The position numbers were made by a program, and so were the translations under genes. Source: Chamaelirium japonicum (Eukaryota > Streptophyta > Magnoliopsida > Liliales > Melanthiaceae). From it: a stretch of 64,000 nt of DNA. The stretch lies in assembly GCA_947650365.1 (NCBI GenBank), contig OX393552.1:22412118-22476117 (forward strand), written 5' to 3'. Position 1 is the stretch's first letter. Every line of letters starts with the position of its first letter. Positions 1 through 11,478 of this stretch are shown here, in pieces. The notes under the pieces were generated by a model, which saw only the letters and a list, made by a program, of their open reading frames with translations, was not told where the DNA came from and made no database searches.

Positions 1-1810
1 ATACAGTATAATTATTGTACCTAACTATAGCCAACAGGTAGGATTTTCCGAGCTGGTCGTAATGGTGCTGGTTTCGTCCGATTCCGAGTTTGGACGAAGA
101 AATGGCGGTTGAACCAATTTCAGCTAGTTTATTGGTCTGGTTCAATTGAACCAGACCGGTCCAATCAGTGGTTCGGGTCTGCTGAGAAGTCGGGTCAGGT
201 TCAGGATTGTCGGGTCGGGTCTGCAGGTTAGGTCGGGTCTGGGGCCTGGGTTGATGGGTCGGGTTTACTGTGCCGTCGGGTCGGGTTGCAGTGTTAGTAC
301 TTTCAAAATGACCTGTAATAAAACTTTAATTACGGAATAGTCCCTGCGGTTTCTTCTATACGGGAAACCAGTACTCTGGTTTTTGCACGACGACGCGGTG
401 GCGGGGTGACCGGGTTTGAGTGCGCCGGCGGTGCCCGGCCGGTCTCCCCCGTATTACCCCCACGGAGGAGACACGGGAGGAGGCGACCGGAGCACCGTCG
501 GAGCCCGGGATGGGAATGGCCGGAGGGGTTTTGCTCGGGGGTTCTATGGCCTTGGTTGCATTGGCGGTCGCCGGTGGGGGCTGGGTATTGGTCCTCCCGA
601 TGAGGACCGAAGGTGGGGTCGCGGTGGCACTCTATACCCGAGTGGGCCTCGGCCAAGGGAGGAGGGAACGGTGGAGATAGGTTGGGTCGCGGAGTGCCGA
701 TGGGTCGCCGGTGGTTACATCAAAGAAGAGAAAGGAGGAGGAGGGGAGGACTACCTGATGGGTTCGGGTTCGGTTTCGGAGTGGCTTGCCGCTGCGTGGA
801 TCGTCGGGCCGCTGCAACTCCTTCCCCTTCTCTCTTTTATCTCTCTCTCTCTCTCTCTTCTCTCTCGATATAACTCTCTTCTCTCTTAATTTGCCGTTCT
901 TTCACTCTCTTAATTTGCCGTTCTTTCTCTCTCTCTAGGTTCTTCGTGAAGACAAAAGTATAGAAGTAGGTTGTTAATGGTGGTAATTAGAGAAGGTTTA
1001 AAAGATCAGTTGTTAACCCCTTAATTCCTAATAGAGAGGAATGAATAAAGGAACGGAAGATGTTAGGCTTATTACTCTAAATCTTGCTTGATCCTCCCCA
1101 TCTGAATTTTAATATTTAATTACCTTGGGGAGGAATAATTATGAGCCTTAAAGCTAGCTAGGAGTTTAGAAGTCAGGTCCTTGGGTTGGTCGGGCTCGGT
1201 CCCGCGCCCTGAAGTGGGCTCGGTAGGAACCCGAGTACGATTCGAGTACCTACTGGGCTGAAAAGGATAATTAGTCGTATCTCATAAACCGGAGGTCAAA
1301 ATAGGGCCCGAAAGGGTTCGTTGGAAAGGTCTCGTCGACGTAAACACGTCGGCACTTGGTATATATTTTTCTGACTTTTAGATCTCCCAAAAAGAAGAAA
1401 ATACTCTAAAATGTAAAATAATAATAACTCATCACCCGGGTGTCGGATCGACCCTAGATCAGGCTCGTTGAAAAGCTCTCTCAGAGCCCCACCCAACGTA
1501 TCCAGCCTTGCTGTGATCCGATTAACCGAACTTCTGTGATAAATAAAACAATATCAAATGTCAGCTAATTTATCGATATTCTACGATATAACTACCGAAC
1601 TGTCGAAACTAGCTACGCATACACCCGATTACTGCACGGGACACGCCATTGCGACCTGTTCGAAGCCATAGCAAATGTGAACGTAAAACATTTCATGGGT
1701 TTACGGCTTATTCTTCCAGAACAAGTCCAGAGAAAAAGTCTGACTAAGAATGGCGAAAATATCCAAGGCGAACTTTTATTATTCCCAAATTTAACACCAC
1801 AGGTGTTACA
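1..1810 (-). repeat. Gypsy-1 3' LTR (5'-side 1.8 kb only)
   Basis: This matches 7826-9635 with no indel (constant offset) and no mismatch in the lines compared by eye. Predicted proteins from all six frames are the same in both copies. It contains GGGTCGGGT-rich sequence (about 185-290), a GC-rich stretch (360-830) and a CT-rich tract (840-940). The full LTR would extend about 1.8 kb beyond the window. Confidence 0.92.
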
Positions 1811-1850
1811 ACCTACACACCTTAAAAAAATTTTCGTCCTCGAAAATTAA
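1811..1850 (-). other. Gypsy-1 polypurine tract region
   Basis: Read on the minus strand this is CGAGGACGAAAA, a T run, then AAGGTGTGTAGGT directly before the LTR start TGTAACACC. The position and the GAGGACGAAA motif fit the plus-strand priming tract of Tekay/Del elements. The purine run itself is interrupted by three T residues, so it may be degraded. Confidence 0.6.
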
Positions 1851-1863
1851 TTAGAATAAGAAA

Positions 1864-4800
1864 TCAAACATCAAAGAGATCAGGGTACAATCGCAACATA
1901 TCGGACTCCACTTCCCAAGTGGCCTCATCCTCACCTCGATGACTCCACAAAATCTTAACCATCTTGATGGTCTTGGTGCGAAGCACTCTATCTTCGGAAG
2001 CTAAAACACGGATCGGCCGCTCCTCAAAAGTGGCATCGACATTTAGCTCCAAGTCTTGCCAATCTAGTACATGTGTCGGGTCTGGCATGTACCTCCGGAG
2101 CATCGACACGTGGAACACTGGGTGCACTGCTGAGAGTCAAGGTGGCAACGCCAGACGATACGCCACCTCTCCGACTCGATCTAGAATCTCGAACGGTCCC
2201 GTAAACCTCGGTGCAGTTTTCCCTTCTTTCCGAACCGAAAGACGCCACGCTTAGGGGAAACCCGCAGAAAGACATGGTCACCGACCTCAAACTCAAGGGG
2301 CCGTCTACGAATATCTGCATAACTCTTATGTCTACTTTGAGCTGTGCGGAGCCTTTCTCTGATAACCTGTATCTTCTCTGTAGTCTCCTGCACTAAGTCT
2401 AGTCCCAAAAGACTACGCTCTCCGACCTCTGCCCAACAGATGGGGGATCGACAAGGCCTCACATACAGAGCTTCATAGGGAGCCATGCCAATGCTTGCCT
2501 GATAGCTATTGTTATACGAGAACTCCACCAAGGGCAAGTGCTCATCCCAGCTACCTCCGAAGTCTATAGAACACGCCCGAAGTATGTCTTCCAATATCTG
2601 GATGGTCCGCTCTGATTGACCGTTTGTCTGGGGATGGAAGGCAATGCTAAAGCTGAGCTGGGTCCCCAACGCGGTCTGCAAACTCTTCCAGAATCCTGAG
2701 ACAAACCTGGGATCTCGATCAGAGACAATGGTCACTGGAATCCCATGCAATCTGACTATCTCTGCAACGTAGAGTCTGCTCAGCTCCGATAAAGAGGAAG
2801 TCATCCGGACTGGAAGGAAGTGGGCAGACTTGGTCAGTCTGTCTACAATCACCCATACCGAATCATGCCTGCTCTTGGTTAGTGGCAACCCCGAGACGAA
2901 GTCCATCGTGATGTGTTCCCACTTCCATTCTGCTACAGGAAGGGGATGAAGGGGTCCCGCAGGCTTCTGGTGTTCTGCCTTAACCTGCTGACAGGTCAGA
3001 CACTTGGCCACGAACTCAGCTACATCTCTCTTCATGCCATTCCACCAGAATTGGCTCTTCAAGTCTCAGTACATTTTGGTACTGCCAGGGTGTACCATGT
3101 ATCAAGAGCGATGCGTCGCTGTTAGAACCTCCTCTCGAATCTCCAGGCCCTTCGGTAGACATAGCCGCCTCTTATACCTCAGTCCGCTATCAGAATCAAG
3201 CGACCAATCCTCTACCACCTCTCCCTTTATCAGTCGAGAACGCATCTCTTCCAACTCCTCATCATCTGCCTGAGAGGCTATCACTTGTTTGACCAGCGTA
3301 GGTTGCGCCCGCACACTGAATAATCGAGTACATGCGGGATCTTCTCGCACCAATAGGTCATGCCCTTCAACTGCTACAACAAAGTTCTGTCTATCTGCAA
3401 TCAGTCGAGACATCTTGCTCTTGAACTTTCTGCTGAGTGCATCTGCCACTACATTGGTCTTCCCAGGGTGATAGAAGAAGTTGTAGTTAAAGTCCTTCAA
3501 GACCTCAATCCACAACCTCTGTCAGAGATTCAGGTCCTTCTGGGTACAGATATACCTCAAACTCTTATGATCACAATACATCTCGAAGTCTTCTCCGTAC
3601 AGGTAGTGCCGCCAAATCTTGAGCACGAACACCACCGCTGCAAGTTCCAGGTCGTGGGTTGGGTAGTTCTGCTCATGAGGCTTCAACTGTCTCGATGCAT
3701 AGGCTACCACTTTTCCATCTTGCATCAACACACCTCCAAGTCCAGACTGAGACGCATCTGTATAGACCACGTATCCCTTCCCACCAATTGGCACTGTAAG
3801 AACAGGGGCAGTGGTGAGTCATCGCTTCAGCTCCTAGAAGGACTGCTCGTAAGCATCTGACCACTCAAACTTCACCCCCTTCTTTGTTAACCGAGTCAGA
3901 GGCAATGCCAGTCTCGAGAAACCCTCTACGAACCTTCGGTAGTATCCCGCTAGACCCAGGAAACTCCGGATCTCAAAAACATTCCTCGGTGACTCCCAAC
4001 TCAGTACTGCCTCGATTTTTGCTGGGTTCACCGAGATGCCTCCTTCTGAAACCACATGCCCTAAGAACTTTACTTCTCTCATCCAAAACTCACACTTGCT
4101 GAGTTTGGCATAGAGCTGGTGATCTCGCAATGTCTGTAGGGCAATCCTCAGATGCTCTGCATGCTCCTCTTTTGACTTCGAGAAGATCAATACGTCATCA
4201 ACAAAGACCACGACGAACCGATCAAGGTAAGGCCTAAAGACCCGATTCATCAAGTCCATAAAAGCTGCTGGGGCATTCGTGAGATCGAACGACATCACTA
4301 GAAACTCGTAGTGCCCGTATCGCGTCCGGAATGCTATCTTCTGGATATCATCATCCTTCACTCTGAGCTGATGGTATCCACTCCTCAAATTAATCTTAGA
4401 GAAGAACTGAGCACCCTTCAGCTGATCAAATAGATCCTCGATCCTCGGAAGAGGATATCGGTTCTTCACAGTAACTGCATTAAGTTTCCTATAATCGATG
4501 CAGAGCCGCTTTGAACCATCATTCTTCTGGGCAAACAAAACAGGGGCACCCCATGGAGAGACACTGGGGCGAATATATCCGAGACTCCGTAATTCTTCTA
4601 GCTGAGTACTTAACTCCCGTAGCTCCGCTGGTGCCATCCGATACGGGGCCACTGAGATCGGTGCCGTCCCCGGAACTAGCTTGATGCTGAACTCTACCTC
4701 TCGAATAGGAGAAAGGCCTAGGAGCTGGTCAGGGAATACATCAGGAAAGTCTTGAACTATTGGGGAGTGCTCCAATAGATTCTCGCCCTCAATCTCGTTG

Positions 4801-5240
4801 GCCAACTGTGCTAGGAGGCTAAGAAAGGACCCTTGCCGGGGTGTCGGATATAAAATAGCTAGCTTAGCTCCCGCAAAGAAGAACTCCGTATTGCCAGGTG
4901 GACGGAAGGTGATCTTCTTGGAGTAGCAGTCTAGTGAAGCATGGTATGCCGCCATCCAGTCCATCCCCAGTAAGACATCCAATCCTTCTAAGTCGAGGAT
5001 AATCAAGTCGGCCACAAGTTCATTGCCTCCAATGGAAAGCACACATCTCTTACATACACGGTCCACATCAATGCTAGCCCTAAGTGATGAGACGATAAGA
5101 CATACCCAAGTGGCTTCGACTGTAGCCGCAAGGTAGCCACAAATCTGGGGACTATGTAAGAGTGCGTCGATCCAATGTCGAACAAGACTCGTGTATGGGT
5201 AGTGAACACAGTTACAACATCTAAGGCAATATGCAATAGT
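1864..5240 (-). pseudogene. Gypsy-1 pol remnant: protease, reverse transcriptase, RNase H, integrase, chromodomain-like tail
   Basis: Read from high to low coordinates. The protease core is near 5.2 kb (FDIGSTHSY; the usual D-S/T-G is D-I-G). Next is a frame change, then RT at about 4.8-3.9 kb with an intact VFVDD catalytic motif. RNase H follows at about 3.8-3.5 kb (YTDAS...[10 protein letters not shown]), then integrase at about 3.1-2.2 kb with the zinc-finger end CLTCQQVKAEH and acidic residues in TMDF, VSDRD and QSERT. The C-terminal segment (2127-1864) has the HVSML and EDEATWEVES motifs of chromovirus tails. Breaks: stops near 3.83, 3.80 and 3.52 kb, two stops near 3.1 kb, and a frameshift near 2.2 kb. 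No active polyprotein is possible from this copy. Confidence 0.9.
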
Positions 5241-5303
5241 TATTAGCTTATATCTATCCAAGCTATATGAACTACCAGAGGTATGAACTACTAAACTATG
5301 CAA

Positions 5304-6010
5304 GGTAAAACTATACTACGAGGAATGGGTCTAGGGTAATTTCTATGGCAGATCTAAAAGCTCTAATATCCTTCTGTCAAGCCTATAACAGAATTCTCTC
5401 CTATAACTCACAGCATCTACTAATCCAAGAACTATAGAATCTACGAGAAATATATACATGCAGGATAAAGTATCCACGATAAACACAAAACACACTATAA
5501 TATTAAGCCACAATCGTAAGAGGGATACAGAACAACTCAATGAGTATACCTCTCAATGATCACATCATTTCCTATAGTTACAATCCCAAAAGTATCCACT
5601 AATAAAAATTTTAAACTAAAAGGTAAAGCAAGAGCGCTTAGTACAAGTGGGTATTATCATGGTAAGTCTCATACATTACAGACTCTTAGACTAGATCCTA
5701 AGCTAGAGGACTTACCAAACAACAAAGGAAGAGGCTGTAAACTACACACCTTACACAGAAACTGTCCAGAGATTACAATAATCTAACACATCTATAGGAT
5801 TGGGGAACCAATTACTCACCTTACCAAGCTAAAAAGCGTCCCTCTTAACTATTTCTACTGAAAGGAGTCCCCATCAGTAAGGTAGGAAGCTAATTAAATC
5901 CTCAAAACTAAAGCCATAAAGATAGACCCCACTATTCACTGGGAACTCTTACAACAAATCCTAATACAATGACTAACAACCTAAAGATAACCCTAGGATC
6001 ATATCCCTAA
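5304..6010 (-). other. Gypsy-1 internal leader without gag
   Basis: About 700 bp separate the primer site from the first protease motif, where a 1-kb-plus gag with a CCHC knuckle should lie. The longest minus-strand frame here (about 65 codons, 5343-5540) is hydrophobic and shows no capsid or zinc-knuckle feature. The stretch is AT-rich non-coding leader; gag appears deleted or replaced. Confidence 0.6.
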
Positions 6011-6022
6011 GCTCTGATACCA
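6011..6022 (-). promoter_or_regulatory. Gypsy-1 primer-binding site (tRNA-iMet type)
   Basis: The plus strand reads gctctgatacca, which is TGGTATCAGAGC on the minus strand, complementary to the 3' end of initiator tRNA-Met. Two bases separate it from the LTR end at 6025, the usual spacing. It fixes element orientation and the inner edge of the 5' LTR. Confidence 0.9.
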
Positions 6023-6024
6023 GC

Positions 6025-9000
6025 TGTCACGCCCCGGATCCGACTACACGGGTAAACCCGTCAAACCCGGAGGTGATGGGGTTATAAGGGTAAGTCAATG
6101 TTGTAAGGTTGCGAGGTTGATTTTATTATTTAGTTATTTATTATTAATTTATCATTAACTATTTACTAGTTGATAGGGGATGGCTTTAAGGAGAAGCCTA
6201 CCAATAGCTTGGCCTTGAGGAAATGCCTACCGGGCATGAAGCTTTGAGAAGAAGCTTACTAGGGGAAACATTACTGATTCTGGCATTATTCAGAGCATCT
6301 AAAATATAGTTCCATAATTATTACATAACCAACTGGAAATAATAAAAAAACTAGCTAATAGCTCTAGTGTCCTCTCTCGATAGCTATTTAAGATCCTCTA
6401 GGAAGCGTTTGAGAAGGATCTACGGTACCTGAAAAGAGTGTGCAACAACGGGGTGAGTTTACTAGGTAAACTCAGTGAACAGTTAACCCTAAACTAGCTA
6501 GGGTAAACCATAGTCATACCCTGCCCTTCTAAAAGTCTACGAGAGCAACAACATACACATACATATATTGCAAATAAGATAGTTCAGCTAGCTAATATGG
6601 CAGTTCTACTATGGTACAACTACAACTAGTAAATGTAAGACAAATAATCATCCAGATTAAAAAGTATGCAACTAATCACCGAAGGTTAGTTCTACCTACT
6701 CCTAAAGTGAACCAGCAGTTTTCTAACTGAGTCTGCCAACAGAAACCTAGGTCCAAGTGTCCTTGGAGAGCCAGAAATACCCATATGGCCATAAGGGGGC
6801 TTGGTCTTTCACCACGGGGCACTCCCGCCCACCTTGCTTTTCGGGGTCATTACCCAGGGGTGGACTACTAGGCCACTAGGGGCTTTACCGCGTGCCCAAC
6901 CCTGTGACCCTACCTACTTGATTCGGATTATGCACAGGCGGTGGTTCACCTCCCATCCTGTGCACTCGGGTCCCCTACCCATGCCCGTGAGTAGTGAGTC
7001 TTCCCTCTGGGAAGAGAACCTCAACTGAGGAAGTACAATCACCAGTCTCTCCATTGAGACCACCGGTCTCTCCACTGAGACCACTAGTCTTCGTTGCTCA
7101 ATAGCAACTAGACTGCACCATGCGACCCATGGTCACCAAACACAGTCATTCAACAGAATATTAATAAATAATCAGTACAAGTATCTACTTGTTTGCATGC
7201 ATCCTAGTGTGAATCTAGGTTGAGTCAATCACCGTTACAGCTATCAAAATATTACATGCATGACTATTCAGAGGTAAGGGATAGTATGCCCACCTCCCAC
7301 ATGCAGTACCGGTTTCCCGTCTGCATGCATTGGACATACTATGCCACATACGGTTTTATTTATTATTTTACAGATACGAGTACTATCTACTCTAACTAGA
7401 ATAGAATTAATCATGTTCACCTGGAGAATAGCTCGGTAGTCCACGCTCCTCACGCCTATCGGTCCGGTGTACCGTCGAAGGAGAAACTGACCATCATGGT
7501 TTGAAATGTATAAGTTGTTACATCCATAAATTAGTCAAACTAGGGTTCTAAAAAGGTTGGTTTAGGGATGAGGGACCCATGGGATCCGGTCTCGCTCGAA
7601 TCCGACTTCGGTCGGAGGTTTTAGGGTCGAACCGGTGAAAACCGGTCTATGATCGGTTCAATAAGGTAAAGGGGTCTCTAGGGTCCCAAAGTAGGTTCAA
7701 TACATCGGAATCGATGATCTGAGCACGATGCCACTGGTTTCGTCCAATTCCGAGATTGGACGGAGAATTGGCGGTCAAACCACAGTGCACCGACTAGATC
7801 GGGTTCATGGATAAAATGGGATACTATACAGTATAATTATTGTACCTAACTATAGCCAACAGGTAGGATTTTCCGAGCTGGTCGTAATGGTGCTGGTTTC
7901 GTCCGATTCCGAGTTTGGACGAAGAAATGGCGGTTGAACCAATTTCAGCTAGTTTATTGGTCTGGTTCAATTGAACCAGACCGGTCCAATCAGTGGTTCG
8001 GGTCTGCTGAGAAGTCGGGTCAGGTTCAGGATTGTCGGGTCGGGTCTGCAGGTTAGGTCGGGTCTGGGGCCTGGGTTGATGGGTCGGGTTTACTGTGCCG
8101 TCGGGTCGGGTTGCAGTGTTAGTACTTTCAAAATGACCTGTAATAAAACTTTAATTACGGAATAGTCCCTGCGGTTTCTTCTATACGGGAAACCAGTACT
8201 CTGGTTTTTGCACGACGACGCGGTGGCGGGGTGACCGGGTTTGAGTGCGCCGGCGGTGCCCGGCCGGTCTCCCCCGTATTACCCCCACGGAGGAGACACG
8301 GGAGGAGGCGACCGGAGCACCGTCGGAGCCCGGGATGGGAATGGCCGGAGGGGTTTTGCTCGGGGGTTCTATGGCCTTGGTTGCATTGGCGGTCGCCGGT
8401 GGGGGCTGGGTATTGGTCCTCCCGATGAGGACCGAAGGTGGGGTCGCGGTGGCACTCTATACCCGAGTGGGCCTCGGCCAAGGGAGGAGGGAACGGTGGA
8501 GATAGGTTGGGTCGCGGAGTGCCGATGGGTCGCCGGTGGTTACATCAAAGAAGAGAAAGGAGGAGGAGGGGAGGACTACCTGATGGGTTCGGGTTCGGTT
8601 TCGGAGTGGCTTGCCGCTGCGTGGATCGTCGGGCCGCTGCAACTCCTTCCCCTTCTCTCTTTTATCTCTCTCTCTCTCTCTCTTCTCTCTCGATATAACT
8701 CTCTTCTCTCTTAATTTGCCGTTCTTTCACTCTCTTAATTTGCCGTTCTTTCTCTCTCTCTAGGTTCTTCGTGAAGACAAAAGTATAGAAGTAGGTTGTT
8801 AATGGTGGTAATTAGAGAAGGTTTAAAAGATCAGTTGTTAACCCCTTAATTCCTAATAGAGAGGAATGAATAAAGGAACGGAAGATGTTAGGCTTATTAC
8901 TCTAAATCTTGCTTGATCCTCCCCATCTGAATTTTAATATTTAATTACCTTGGGGAGGAATAATTATGAGCCTTAAAGCTAGCTAGGAGTTTAGAAGTCA

Positions 9001-9635
9001 GGTCCTTGGGTTGGTCGGGCTCGGTCCCGCGCCCTGAAGTGGGCTCGGTAGGAACCCGAGTACGATTCGAGTACCTACTGGGCTGAAAAGGATAATTAGT
9101 CGTATCTCATAAACCGGAGGTCAAAATAGGGCCCGAAAGGGTTCGTTGGAAAGGTCTCGTCGACGTAAACACGTCGGCACTTGGTATATATTTTTCTGAC
9201 TTTTAGATCTCCCAAAAAGAAGAAAATACTCTAAAATGTAAAATAATAATAACTCATCACCCGGGTGTCGGATCGACCCTAGATCAGGCTCGTTGAAAAG
9301 CTCTCTCAGAGCCCCACCCAACGTATCCAGCCTTGCTGTGATCCGATTAACCGAACTTCTGTGATAAATAAAACAATATCAAATGTCAGCTAATTTATCG
9401 ATATTCTACGATATAACTACCGAACTGTCGAAACTAGCTACGCATACACCCGATTACTGCACGGGACACGCCATTGCGACCTGTTCGAAGCCATAGCAAA
9501 TGTGAACGTAAAACATTTCATGGGTTTACGGCTTATTCTTCCAGAACAAGTCCAGAGAAAAAGTCTGACTAAGAATGGCGAAAATATCCAAGGCGAACTT
9601 TTATTATTCCCAAATTTAACACCACAGGTGTTACA
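6025..9635 (-). repeat. Gypsy-1 5' LTR, about 3.6 kb
   Basis: Bounded by TG...CA in minus orientation (start 9635, end 6025) and by the primer site at 6011-6022. At 3,611 bp it is long for a plant LTR. It contains a diverged internal duplication: a segment around 7893-7955 resembles 7727-7800 (both hold a GTTTCGTCC-ATTCCGAG-TTGGACG pattern). Confidence 0.88.
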
Positions 9636-11460
9636 GATTGTGCTATGTATCGTCTTTTTGCAGGTGCCACGCTGAATAGTAATATGTGATTGCATGCTTC
9701 CGGGGGTTGGACCCCGGATTTAATTTTGCATTGATTATTATTGTGCTTGTGGATTTTAAGGCTCTAGATGGGCGAGGGTGGGGGTTGACCATCCTCGGTT
9801 CTCTGGCCAGTTTTCTATGAATGTTTCCTTTTTCTTTCTAGCGAAATTGTACACGAACGAGCACTTGCTCGGAGCGTGTTAGTTTTTCGGTCACATGAAG
9901 AAGGAGATGATGCTACATCCACGGTTCAAGCAAGCGGTACCATGGCGTGCAAAGACCCGGCGAAAGCGTGCACGTTGGCGATGATAGGGATCGTCGTCAG
10001 AGATTGTGCAGAACGGAAGAGCAGGATATCTTGGCTGTGCTATTCAGGTTTAGGGGTCGGACCCTGGACTTGATTCAGTTTTGGATATTTTTCTATTGAT
10101 TCTCTTTACTTATTGTTTAGAGAACCCCGATGATAATTTTATTATCTTGCTTGTGAGTTTGTCTCTAGATCAGGCTTAGGGTTAGTACTAAGCTTATGGA
10201 TTCATCGGTGTCTCTATATGCTTCTAACACGTGCGAATCCGATGGCTAGCTAAAAGAAAAGGTGGTAACCGCCCTCGTGGTAATTCAGGTAGCCAAGTAC
10301 TGTGCACCGAGATAGACGCAGTGTTAGATTTGTTTAGAGATAATTAATTAATGTCTCCATAAGAAGTATGATAACCCTAGTGGGATGCCCTTTCCCCACG
10401 TGGTCCTAGCGACCAAGTTAGGTTAGGATTTCACTGTGTGATACCCGTTTCTAGATGACGTTTGCTGGTAGTATGAACTCATCACGATTTGGTTATGCCA
10501 CCATTAGGTTGAGGTCCGGCGGAGGTTGTCGGATGTCCCTATTTGGCCAGCATCGAAACCTGTAATAAGATGAGGTCTACTATGACATCAGGCATCAAAT
10601 TGTAAATGAGGCATCATCGTAGTGGAGTCCTTTCCATGTTGACCTTAAGCTAGGCTCCAGATCTTAGGATTATGGACAAACTAATGAAGTATCTGGATCC
10701 TTGGAATCTATGTAATGTGATCCTTGCAAGAAAGGCGAAAGCTGAGTATTCAAGGTAGGGACTATGATATTTTCTGAGGATACTAATGCTTTGCGGGAGG
10801 GTTTGTAATCCTAGTGGGAGCACGATAGACCAGGGTCTAAGTCTAGGAGGTCGTGATCTTTCTAGATATACATAAAACCTCATAAATAAGGGATGTGTAA
10901 GAGGTTCTCTCCAAAGGGGAGCCCCTGGCCTCCACAATCAATCGGCTAAAGGTCTGGGTGGGAGGTACGCAGTTCGATATTCCCATCGGGTAAGAGCTGT
11001 GTTTCCTTCTATGCTGGTTCACCTAGTGGTTTCCTTCGGGTCATGGAGGATGCATGTGGCAGTGGGTGACGGTTTTTTCCTGCACCGTGGGAGCCTATGA
11101 ACCCCCCTACCGACACTACCTAGATTTGTGGGAAGCATCCGAAAGCTTGTGTGAAGCCGCCGTTGCTGCGCACATGGGTCACATAAAGCTGGCCAAAAGG
11201 AGACTGGGAGGTCTTTCAGTTTACCATGGGTAATTCTGATGAAGACTGGGTCGTAAAAACCCCGTTGGCAGAAGCGGTTGTATGCTCTCACCGAGATGCT
11301 GTCTCCAATTCAAGGCCGATAGTCTCAGTGCTTGAGCCCAGGGAATTTAGATTCCTGGATGTCTCCACTTGAGGTAGTGAAGACATAGCGGCTGGAGTAA
11401 ACATTATCTATTTATAAATTCCATGAAATAAATTGTAGTAAACCCTAATTTTGCTTTGAA
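9636..11460. other. Unassigned non-coding DNA between Gypsy-1 and the copia element
   Basis: No convincing coding frame or LTR pair was found. Two diverged copies of a segment containing a GGACC-C-GGA-TT motif followed by an AT-rich run occur near 9698 and 10043. The position suggests the pre-insertion flank of Gypsy-1 plus the leader of the copia element. The expected copia 5' LTR (homologous to 15449-17398) is not recognisable here. Confidence 0.4.
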
Positions 11461-11478
11461 CCATTGTTTACAGAAATC

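Larger units (their letters stand above)
1..9635 (-). mobile_element. Gypsy-1: Ty3/gypsy LTR retrotransposon, Tekay/Del-like, gag-less, left LTR cut by window edge
   Basis: Bases 1-1810 recur at 7826-9635 at a constant offset of 7825, which fits two LTRs of a minus-strand element. The right (5') LTR runs from TG at 9635 (minus reading TGTAACACC) to ...GTGACA at 6025. It is followed inward, after two bases, by an initiator-Met-type primer site (TGGTATCAGAGC). Just inside the left LTR the minus strand carries the GAGGACGAAAA leader and a purine-rich tract typical of Tekay/Del elements. The internal 4.2 kb holds a broken protease-RT-RNaseH-integrase region but no recognisable gag. By family knowledge it moved by reverse transcription in cytoplasmic particles. 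Without gag and with a broken pol it would need proteins supplied in trans. The left target duplication lies outside the window. Confidence 0.9.

Noticed and set aside
416-889. 157-codon plus frame and its copy at 8241-8714
   Set aside because: Both lie inside the Gypsy-1 LTRs, have overlapping alternatives in other frames caused by high GC, and show no domain.
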